A stretch of DNA of 21,165 nt, from assembly GCA_003450735.1 (NCBI GenBank), contig DMEZ01000006.1, forward strand, positions 13,798-34,962, read 5' to 3'. Numbering within the stretch: the first letter of the stretch is position 1; each line of letters opens with the position of its first letter. Positions 14,542-20,847 of this stretch are shown piece after piece. Source of the DNA: Elusimicrobiota bacterium (lineage in GTDB: Bacteria > Elusimicrobiota > Elusimicrobia > UBA1565). Under the pieces are notes generated by a model. It was not told where the DNA came from. It ran no database searches and saw nothing but the letters and a program-made list of their open reading frames with translations. The position numbers and the translations under genes are program-made.

Positions 14542-15909
14542 CTATCCTGCCTTCTCCGGGGCGCCGGGCTCCGCCCGGTTTTTCAGCCACTCGAAGCCCT
14601 CGGCCACGATCTTCGCGATGCGCAGGACGTCCGCCTCCTTGCAGATGAGGGGCGGGGCCAGCGTGAGCCCGTCCTCCTCGACCATGCACAGCAGGCCCTT
14701 CTCGCGCAAACGCTTCGCGAGAGCCTCGCGCCGGCCGTTCTGCAGGTCGGCCAGCACCGACCAGAGCATCCCGAAGCCCTGGACGGAGGCGAAGGGAGCG
14801 GCCTGCGCGGCTTTGGCCAGCTCGGCCCCCAGCACGCGGCCGCTCGCCTGGGCGCGCTCGAGCAGCTTGTCCGACTCGATCATGCGCAGGACCTCGAGCG
14901 CCGCGGCGCAGGCGGCGGGATGCCCGCCGAAGGTGTACCCGTGCTGGAACAAGACGTCCTCGAGCGCCGCGGCGACCTTCTCGCCGATGAGCACGGCGCC
15001 CAGGGGCGCGAAGCCGCCGCTCAGGCCCTTGGCCAGGACGATCAGGTCGGGCTGGACATTCCAGTGCTCGCAGGCCAGCCAGCGCCCCGTGCGGCCGATG
15101 CCCGTGAGGACCTCGTCGGCGATCCAGAGCACGCGGTGGCGGTCGCAGAGCTCGCGCACGGCCGGCCAGTATTCCGGCGGGGGCGCGACCACGCGCGTGC
15201 CCACGGCGATGGGCTCCGCGATGAGGGCCGCGACCTTGTCGGGCCCCTCGCCCAGGATGGCCTCCTCGATCTCGTGCGCGCAGGCGGCATTGCACTCGGG
15301 GTAGGCGAGGTTCAAGGGACAGCGCCGGCAGTCGGGCTGGCAGACCTGGTGGACGCCGCCGAGCAGGGGGCCGAAGGGCTCCCGCAGGTCCGCCAGGCCC
15401 GTGACCGAGGTGGCCCCGAGCGTCGCGCCGTGGCAGGAGCCCTGGCGGTAGAGGATCGTCTTCTTGTTCGCGCTCGAGCGGGAGCCCGCCAGCCGGGCCA
15501 GCTTGATGGCCGTGTCCACGGCCTCCGAGCCGCCCGAGCAGAAGAACACCTTTTTCATGCCGGGGGCCAGCGCCAGGAGCTTGTCGGCCAGCTCGATCGC
15601 GGGAGGGTGCGCGCGCCAATCGAGCGGCGCGTAGGTGAGCTGGCGCAGCTGGCGGGCGACGGCCCGCACGACGGCCGTCCGGCCGTAGCCGATGGAGACG
15701 GCGAATTGGCCGGACAGGCCGTCGATGTAACGGCGCCCCTGCTCGTCCCACACGTAGGGACGGCGCCCTTTGACCAGCACCAGCGGGCCGCCCTCCCTCT
15801 CGAGCTGGGCGCTCGTGCAGCCGGTGCCCTGCAAGGCCCTCCAGCCGACCGGCGGGGCTTTGACCCCGCCTCTGCGGACGAATCGGGCCAGGCCGCTGAG
15901 TACGCTCAT
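14542..15909 (-). CDS. Class III PLP-dependent aminotransferase
   Basis: 455 residues, normal for fold-type I class III aminotransferases (BioA, GabT, ArgD, omega-transaminases). Landmarks: WDEQGRRYIDGLSG (55-67), FCSGGSEAVDTAIKLAR (123-139), YRQGSCHGATLGA (154-166), the PLP-contacting D265 in ADEVLTGIGRTG, the PLP lysine K294 in LAKGLSGGFAPLGA, and FGGHPAACAAALEVL (327-341). A cysteine-rich insertion lies at C190, C194, C197, C206 and C210; Cys-rich loops of this kind occur in some uncharacterised members of this family. There is no biotin, GABA or arginine gene nearby, so the amine donor and pathway are open. The ATG overlaps the stop of a 53-codon ORF (ATGA), suggesting coupling. The downstream glgP gene has its own candidate promoter. 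Confidence 0.92.
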   Translation of the reverse strand: MSVLSGLARFVRRGGVKAPPVGWRALQGTGCTSAQLEREGGPLVLVKGRRPYVWDEQGRRYIDGLSGQFAVSIGYGRTAVVRAVARQLRQLTYAPLDWRAHPPAIELADKLLALAPGMKKVFFCSGGSEAVDTAIKLARLAGSRSSANKKTILYRQGSCHGATLGATSVTGLADLREPFGPLLGGVHQVCQPDCRRCPLNLAYPECNAACAHEIEEAILGEGPDKVAALIAEPIAVGTRVVAPPPEYWPAVRELCDRHRVLWIADEVLTGIGRTGRWLACEHWNVQPDLIVLAKGLSGGFAPLGAVLIGEKVAAALEDVLFQHGYTFGGHPAACAAALEVLRMIESDKLLERAQASGRVLGAELAKAAQAAPFASVQGFGMLWSVLADLQNGRREALAKRLREKGLLCMVEEDGLTLAPPLICKEADVLRIAKIVAEGFEWLKNRAEPGAPEKAG

Positions 15910-16067
15910 GCCGCCTCCGCGCTGATGAGGATGCCCCGGCGGCCGCCGACGCTCAGGGGAAGGTTCCGGACGTCCGACCAGCCTGAGGCGCGCAGGCCGG
16001 CGGCCTTGCTGCCGATGACGCCCTCCAGCTCTTCGGAGCGGAGGTCTTGGAAACAGGTCACGGCCAT
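15906..16067 (-). CDS. Small 53-residue protein of unknown function, coupled to the aminotransferase
   Basis: An open frame of 53 codons from the ATG at 16067 to a TGA at 15906, overlapping the aminotransferase ATG as ATGA. An in-frame TAG lies 9 nt before the ATG, so it is not the tail of a longer gene. It begins MAVTCFQDLRSEELEGVIG and ends GILISAEAA. It has no signal peptide, no membrane segment and one Cys. AGGA lies 4 nt before the ATG as a possible ribosome binding site, and TTGACA stands at 16096-16091, though no good -10 follows it. The junction style matches seven other gene pairs in the window, which argues for a real gene. I do not recognise the sequence. Alternatively it is a translated leader that couples translation into the aminotransferase. 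Confidence 0.5.
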   Translation of the reverse strand: MAVTCFQDLRSEELEGVIGSKAAGLRASGWSDVRNLPLSVGGRRGILISAEAA

Positions 16068-16096
16068 AGTGTCCTATTTGCCGTCGGGGGTGTCAA

Positions 16097-16138
16097 TGTC
16101 CATGGCCCCGGAATGCTAAACTAGTCCGGCCATGGACA
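16097..16138. promoter_or_regulatory. Perfect 11-bp inverted repeat around a -10-like box (candidate operator)
   Basis: TGTCCATGGCC (16097-16107) and GGCCATGGACA (16128-16138) are exact inverted repeats with a 20-bp spacer. The spacer holds the extended -10-like TGCTAAACT (TAAACT at 16117-16122). The right arm contains the ATG (16132) of the plus-strand gene; the left arm lies just upstream of TTGACA of the divergent small ORF. The placement fits a dimeric repressor or, in RNA, a hairpin masking the start codon. Confidence 0.55.
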
Positions 16139-16941
16139 CCGCCCCGGAAGGCTGGTACCAGCAGCTCTCGATCAAGTTCGAGGACGGGACGGTCCAGATC
16201 CTCCACATCCAGCGCAAGCTCACCGGCACCCACATCCCCGAACGGAGGCTGACGCCGGAGCCCTGGACCGCTCTCTCTTTCCACAAGTGCCCCTGCTGCC
16301 CGTTCCCGGACGGGCCGGTGCCCTGCCCGGCGGCGCTCTCCCTGCAGACGACCATGAGCAAGCTCCGTTCGAGGAAATCGTTCGAGCGGGTGACGGCCAC
16401 GGCCATCGACGCGCAGGGCCGCTCGCAGACGGTCGAGTGGCCCCTGCAGGACGTCGGCTCCGCCCTGGTCCAGCTCGCGGTGTTCGCGAGCGGCTGTCCG
16501 GTCGGCCGGCGCCTCAAGCCCTATCTGCAGGGCTTGCCGCCCTTCGTCACCTCGCTCGAGCTCTCCCGCCACGTCGCCAAGCTGATCCTCCAGAGGCACG
16601 GCGGCTCGATCGACGGCGCGCGCCAGGAGCTCGCCGAGTCGCTCGCCCCCCTGCACGACGTCTTCTCGCACCTCACCCTCCGCATCCGGACGGACGAGCA
16701 GGACAAGGCCGCGGAGGGGAGCGCGGAGGGGCCCGAGACGCTCGGGCGCGACGCCGTCCCGAACTCGATCACCCAGGTGGACGCCATCGCGCAGCTGCTC
16801 GCCCTGCGCTCCGACAAGCTGTTCTCCCAGCTGGCCGCCGACCTCGGCTGGAACGAGAAGCCCGGCCAGCCCGCCGCCGCGCAGCCCGAGGACGCCGGCT
16901 TGTGGCGGAAGCTGACCGGGCTCTTCCGCTCCGATCCCTAA
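16132..16941 (+). CDS. Cys-rich protein of unknown function (possibly DUF6901-like)
   Basis: 269 residues, no signal peptide or membrane segment. The N-terminal half is strand-rich (WYQQLSIKFEDGTVQILHIQ, 8-27), followed by the cluster HKCPCCPFPDGPVPC (51-65) with C53, C55, C56 and C65. Later landmarks are FASGCPVGRRLKPYLQGLPP (118-137; C122) and helical FVTSLELSRHVAKLILQRHGG. The Cys cluster suggests a metal site. The layout (C-P-x-C block, then S-GCP, then a L-P-F helical part) recalls the uncharacterised DUF6901 family, but this is from memory. The C-terminal 75 residues are variable-looking and rich in Ala/Gln/Glu. It is a single gene with a -10-like box 9 nt upstream, inside an inverted repeat. 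Its TAA overlaps the stop of the convergent metE gene. Confidence 0.75.
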   Translation: MDTAPEGWYQQLSIKFEDGTVQILHIQRKLTGTHIPERRLTPEPWTALSFHKCPCCPFPDGPVPCPAALSLQTTMSKLRSRKSFERVTATAIDAQGRSQTVEWPLQDVGSALVQLAVFASGCPVGRRLKPYLQGLPPFVTSLELSRHVAKLILQRHGGSIDGARQELAESLAPLHDVFSHLTLRIRTDEQDKAAEGSAEGPETLGRDAVPNSITQVDAIAQLLALRSDKLFSQLAADLGWNEKPGQPAAAQPEDAGLWRKLTGLFRSDP

Positions 16942-19277
16942 CCGCTCGCGGCCCTCATCTCCTTCGCCGCGGCGACCATGTTCTCCAGCGAGGCGGTCGT
17001 TTCCGGCCAGCCGCGGGTCTTGAGCCCGCAGTCGGGATTCACCCAGAGGTTCTCGGGGGGAAGCACCCGGGCGGCGGCCCGCAGCTGGCCGGCGATCTCA
17101 TCGGCGGAAGGGATCCTGGGCGAGTGGATGTCCCAGACCCCGGGCCCGATCTCGTTGCCGTACCGGAAATCCCGGAAGACCTTCAGGAGCTCCGCCCCCG
17201 ACCGGGAGTTCTCGATGGAGATCACGTCGGCGTCCAGGGCGGCGATGGCCCGGATGATGTCGTTGAATTCGGAATAGCACATGTGCGTATGGATCTGGGT
17301 CTCGTCGCGCACGCCGCCGGCGGCGAGGCGGAACGCCTTCGCCGACCAGTCCAGATAATCCGGCCTCTCCCTCTCCCGGAGCGGAAGCCCCTCGCGCAGC
17401 GCCGGTTCGTCGATCTGGATGACCCGGATCCCCGCCTTCTCGAGGTCGAGGACCTCATCCCGGATCGCCAGGGCGATCTGCCAGGCGGCGTCCCTGCGCG
17501 GGAGATCCTCCCGCGCGAAGCTCCACTGCAGCATCGTGATGGGGCCGGTGAGCATCCCCTTGACCGGCCTCGCCGTGAGGCTCTGCGCGTACGCGGTCCA
17601 TCCCACGGTCATGGGCCCCGGGCGGGAGACGTCGCCGTAGAGGATGGGCGGCTTGACGCAGCGGCTGCCGTAGCTCTGCACCCAGGCGTCCTGCGTGAAG
17701 ACGAAGCCGCTCAGCGCTTCCCCGAAGTACTGGACCATGTCGTTGCGCTCGAATTCCCCGTGCACCAGGACGTCGAGGCCGATCTTCTCCTGAAGGCGGA
17801 TGAGCTTCCCGATCTCCTTCTTCAAGAACGCCTCGTACTCGCCTTTCGTCCATTCCCCTTTGCGGAGCCTCTCCCGCGCTCTCCGGATGTCCGGGGTCTG
17901 CGGAAAGCTCCCGATGGTGGTGGTCGGATACATCGGCAGGTCGAGGACTCCGCGCTGCGCCTTCCGGCGCACGGGGAACGGGGAGCGCCGCTGGGATCCC
18001 CTCTCGGACGCCTGCTTCAGGCGCTCACGGACGCCTTCATCCCGCGTTTTCTCGGAACGTCCTCTGGCCGCGAGGACCGCCTGGTTGTCCCGGAAGGACG
18101 GATGCTCCCGGGGATGGGCCTCGCCGAGGAGCGCGGCGAGCTCCGAAAGCTCCCGGAGCTTCTCTTCCGCGAACGCGAGCCAGGACTTGATCTCCGGATC
18201 GAGCCGGACCTCGGGCTCCAGCGACAGGGGCACGAACTGGAGGGAACAGCTCGTCGAAACGAGAAGGCGCTCCGGCCCGGCCCGCCGTTCCAGCTTCTTG
18301 AGGATGTCGAGGGAATGCCGGTAGTCGTTGCGCCAGATGTTGCGTCCGTCGACGACTCCGGCGGAAAGCACCTTCCCCTCGGGGAAGGACTCCGACAGCG
18401 CCGGGAGGTCCTCCGCTCCACGGACCAGGTCGAAGTGGAAGCCGTGGACCGGGAGAGCCAGGACGCCGGGGAGGAAGTCCCCGACCGGGCCGAAATAGTT
18501 CGCGAGCAGGATCCTGGCCCGGGACCGGGAAAGCGCCTCGTAGGCCGTCTGGAAAGCCTCCCTCCATTCCTTCGGCAGGTCGCAGGAGAGGATCGGCTCT
18601 TCGATCTGCGCCCACTCCGCCCCCGCGTGCGCCAGGTCCTCGAGGATCTCCGAATAGGCCTTCAGGAGCCTCGGCAGCAGCTCGAGCCGCGAGAAGCCGC
18701 TCTCCTTCTCCTTCCCGAGGAAAAGGAACGTGAGCGGCCCGATCAGCTTCGGGATCGCCCGGATCCCCAGGCCCTTCGCTTCGCGGAGCTCGCCGGAGAG
18801 CCTCGGATCGTCGAAGGAGAAGACCGTGTCCCGCGTCCATTCCGGCACCAGATAGTGATAGTTGGTATCGAACCACTTCGTCATCTCGAGCGCGGGCGCT
18901 TCCGTGGTCCTGTTCTTCCCTCGCGCCAGGAGGAAATACGTCTCGAGGCCGCGCCGGCTCTCTTTCGAGATCCCGAATCGGGTCGGGACCGCCCCCGTGA
19001 GAAAGACCATGTCCAGCATCTGATCGTACAGGCTGAAATCCCCGCAGGGGATCCACCCGATCCCCGCCCTCTTCTGCCGGAGCAGGTTCGATCTCCGGAT
19101 CCCTTCCGCGGCGCGGACGAGCTCGTTCTCCGGGATCCCGCCCCGCCAATAGCTCTCGAGGGCGGACTTGAGCTCCCGCCGGCCGCCGATGCGGGGGAAT
19201 CCCAGGACGAGCGTCCGTGAGTCTCTATCCGCGGTCATGGCGTGGACAGATAGTTCCGCGCGGCGGGGGCCGCTCAT
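16938..19277 (-). CDS. metE: Cobalamin-independent methionine synthase MetE
   Basis: 779 residues from the ATG at 19277 (E. coli MetE is about 750). It transfers the methyl group of 5-methyltetrahydropteroyl-triglutamate to homocysteine, the last step of methionine synthesis, in the cytosol. The N-terminal barrel begins LGFPRIGGRRELKSALESYW and includes MTKWFDTNYHYLVPE; the catalytic barrel begins TTTIGSFPQTPDIRRAR (452-468). Zinc ligands are present: H665 and C667 in HTHMCYSEF, E689 in ISIENSRS and C750 in NPDCGLKTRGW. Start choice: 19277 gives an ATGA overlap with the upstream small gene; the ATG at 19238 would fit the usual N-terminus of the family better (766 residues). No cobalamin riboswitch is possible in front of it, because there is no intergenic space. 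Its TAG overlaps the convergent gene's TAA. Confidence 0.96.
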   Translation of the reverse strand: MSGPRRAELSVHAMTADRDSRTLVLGFPRIGGRRELKSALESYWRGGIPENELVRAAEGIRRSNLLRQKRAGIGWIPCGDFSLYDQMLDMVFLTGAVPTRFGISKESRRGLETYFLLARGKNRTTEAPALEMTKWFDTNYHYLVPEWTRDTVFSFDDPRLSGELREAKGLGIRAIPKLIGPLTFLFLGKEKESGFSRLELLPRLLKAYSEILEDLAHAGAEWAQIEEPILSCDLPKEWREAFQTAYEALSRSRARILLANYFGPVGDFLPGVLALPVHGFHFDLVRGAEDLPALSESFPEGKVLSAGVVDGRNIWRNDYRHSLDILKKLERRAGPERLLVSTSCSLQFVPLSLEPEVRLDPEIKSWLAFAEEKLRELSELAALLGEAHPREHPSFRDNQAVLAARGRSEKTRDEGVRERLKQASERGSQRRSPFPVRRKAQRGVLDLPMYPTTTIGSFPQTPDIRRARERLRKGEWTKGEYEAFLKKEIGKLIRLQEKIGLDVLVHGEFERNDMVQYFGEALSGFVFTQDAWVQSYGSRCVKPPILYGDVSRPGPMTVGWTAYAQSLTARPVKGMLTGPITMLQWSFAREDLPRRDAAWQIALAIRDEVLDLEKAGIRVIQIDEPALREGLPLRERERPDYLDWSAKAFRLAAGGVRDETQIHTHMCYSEFNDIIRAIAALDADVISIENSRSGAELLKVFRDFRYGNEIGPGVWDIHSPRIPSADEIAGQLRAAARVLPPENLWVNPDCGLKTRGWPETTASLENMVAAAKEMRAASG

Positions 19278-19543
19278 GAGACGAGCGCCCACACGTAGCG
19301 GCCCTTCTCGAAGCGGCGCGCGACCTTCCCCATGCGCGCGAGGGCCTCGGCCGAGGTGAGCACGGCGTTCTCGTCCTTGCAGTCGCGGCAGAGCGGGATG
19401 CCCTGGGCGGTCTCCAGAAGCTCGCGGGTGTCCACCTTGCCCTTGAGCGAGAGCACCTCGAGCACGCAGGCTTCGTTCAGGGTGAGCACGGCGCGCGCGC
19501 GCGCCGCGCCGCGGCCCTGGTCGAAGGCGGAGCGGCCGCTCAC
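19274..19543 (-). CDS. Small CxxC protein with winged-helix-like pattern, between desulfurase and metE
   Basis: 89 residues from a GTG at 19543, which overlaps the upstream stop as GTGA; another GTG at 19549 would add two residues. After a short basic N-terminus come helix-like VLTLNEACVLEVLSLKGKVD (19-38) and ELLETAQG. Then follow a CRDC pair (C52, C55) and TSAEALARMGKVARRFEKGR, ending YVWALVS. The order helix, helix, recognition-like helix and a strand pair ending in YVW resembles a winged-helix domain, with the CxxC in the loop. Sandwiched by 4-bp overlaps between a cysteine desulfurase and metE, it may be a metal/thiol-sensing regulator or a sulfur-handling partner. I do not recognise a named family; the function is inference from context only. 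Confidence 0.72.
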   Translation of the reverse strand: MSGRSAFDQGRGAARARAVLTLNEACVLEVLSLKGKVDTRELLETAQGIPLCRDCKDENAVLTSAEALARMGKVARRFEKGRYVWALVS

Positions 19544-20847
19544 CGGCACGCCTCGCGCAGGTACGCGCCGAGGGCGTCGAGGAAGAGGTCGGCCTCCTCC
19601 TGCGTGCTGTAGGGCCCGAAGGAGACGCGCACGCTCGCCTCCACTCCCAGCCGCCGGTGCAGGAGGTGGGCGCAGTGCTCGCCCACGCGGACGGCGATGA
19701 AGCGCTCGGGGTCCTCGTGGTTGAGGAAGAGGCCGAAGTCCGCCGGCGAGAAGCCCGGGTGGACGGGCGCGAAGGAGACGAGGGCGCCCTGCTCGAGGTC
19801 CTCTGCGCGGCCGAGCACGCGCAGCTCGGGATGCTTGGCCAGGCCCCCGGCCAGGCGGCGCACGAGGCCGGCGACGTGCTCGCGCAGGGCGTCCTGCGGC
19901 AGGGAGACGCGGAGCTTGAGCGCCTCCGCGAGCCCCGCCGCCCCGCCGAAGTCGGGCACGCCTGCCTCGAGGCGGGCGGGGGCGTCCAGCCAGGCCACCG
20001 AGAGCCCTTGCCCGGAGGGCTCCACCGAGCGGACCGTCCCGCCGCCCGATTTAAAGCGCCCCAGACGGTTGAGCAGGTGCTTTTTGCCGTAGAGCACGCC
20101 GACCCCGAAGGGGCCGCCGAGCTTGTGCGCGGAGAAGGCGATGAAGTCCGCGTCGAGGGCCTGCGCGTCCTCGCGGTGCGTGGCGAGGTACTGCGCGTCG
20201 TCGACCAGCACGCAGGCCCCGCGGCGGCGGGCGAGGGCGCAGACCTGCTCGGCCGGGGTCACGCCGCCGGCCGCGTTCGAGGCGCGGGTGAGGGCCACGA
20301 GGGCGGTCCTGTCGGTGATGAGCTTCTCCATCGCATCCAGGTCGAGGCGCCCCTCGGGGGCGGGGCAGATCCTGAGCTCGAGCTCGCCCTTCTCGGCCAG
20401 GTCGTGGAAGGGCAAAAGCACGCTGTTGTGCTCGAGCTCGGTGACCACCGCCTCGCGCCGGCCCTCGCCGTAGGGGAAGGAGCGGGCTACAAGATTGACC
20501 GCTTCCGTCGTGCCCGAGGTGAAGACGATCTCCTCGGGGGAGGAGGCGCCGAGGAACTCGGCGGCCGCGCGCCGGCCCTCCTCGAGGACCGCCTCGGTGC
20601 GCTGGGAGAGCAGGTGCGTCGAGCGCCGCCCGCCGCAGCCGGCCGACTCGCGGTAGAACTCGGCCAGGCGCTCGGCCACCCGGCCGGATTTGAGGGCGGT
20701 GCAGGCGCTGTCGAGGTAGACCAGGCTCTTGCCCTCGGTCTTGCCGGAGAGGACGGGATACTCGCGCCGCAAAGCTTCGACGTCGAAGGCCGGCTTCAAG
20801 GGAGAGCAGCCGCCGCACGCCGAGTGGATGGGGAGGTGGCGTGCCAT
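19540..20847 (-). CDS. Cysteine desulfurase, SufS-like class V aminotransferase
   Basis: 435 residues, a little longer than SufS (about 406) because of an N-terminal extension with a CGGC motif (11-14). PLP enzyme of fold type I, group II desulfurase-like: VYLDSACTALKS (43-54), FTSGTTEAVNLVARSF (109-124), VTELEHNSVLLPF with the cofactor-stacking H140, D216 in VDDAQ, the PLP lysine K242 in FSAHKLGGPFGVGVLYGK, and the catalytic Cys C392 in RVGEHCAHLL. It would release sulfur from cysteine as an enzyme-bound persulfide. SufS usually has HRG near residue 70-80; here it reads CGGRRSTHLL, so it may belong to a side branch with a different acceptor. Its ATG directly follows the TAG of the preceding gene, and its stop overlaps the small CxxC gene. 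No suf or isc genes are visible in the window. Confidence 0.92.
   Translation of the reverse strand: MARHLPIHSACGGCSPLKPAFDVEALRREYPVLSGKTEGKSLVYLDSACTALKSGRVAERLAEFYRESAGCGGRRSTHLLSQRTEAVLEEGRRAAAEFLGASSPEEIVFTSGTTEAVNLVARSFPYGEGRREAVVTELEHNSVLLPFHDLAEKGELELRICPAPEGRLDLDAMEKLITDRTALVALTRASNAAGGVTPAEQVCALARRRGACVLVDDAQYLATHREDAQALDADFIAFSAHKLGGPFGVGVLYGKKHLLNRLGRFKSGGGTVRSVEPSGQGLSVAWLDAPARLEAGVPDFGGAAGLAEALKLRVSLPQDALREHVAGLVRRLAGGLAKHPELRVLGRAEDLEQGALVSFAPVHPGFSPADFGLFLNHEDPERFIAVRVGEHCAHLLHRRLGVEASVRVSFGPYSTQEEADLFLDALGAYLREACR

Noticed and set aside
16091..16096. TTGACA on the minus strand as a -35 for the 53-codon ORF
   Set aside because: At 17 bp spacing the -10 would be GACACT directly touching the ATG, a poor match that would place the transcription start inside the ORF. 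Not listed as a promoter.
14518..16119. A 533-codon plus-strand frame opposite the aminotransferase and the 53-codon ORF
   Set aside because: No domain pattern; the aminotransferase on the minus strand carries the full PLP motif set.
16102..16119. Five-codon upstream ORF before the Cys-rich gene
   Set aside because: Too short to judge, and it would lie upstream of the predicted transcription start.
16287..19220. A 977-codon open frame on the plus strand opposite metE
   Set aside because: Its translation is low-complexity Arg/Pro/Gly/Glu-rich, and the opposite strand has an unmistakable MetE with all zinc ligands. Long antisense frames are expected in DNA this GC-rich.
16938..19277. Possible recent horizontal transfer of metE from a slightly lower GC impression
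   Set aside because: Lines checked by eye ranged from about 57 to 70 percent GC, and the gene is tightly overlapped on both ends. The signal is too weak without a computed codon-usage comparison.
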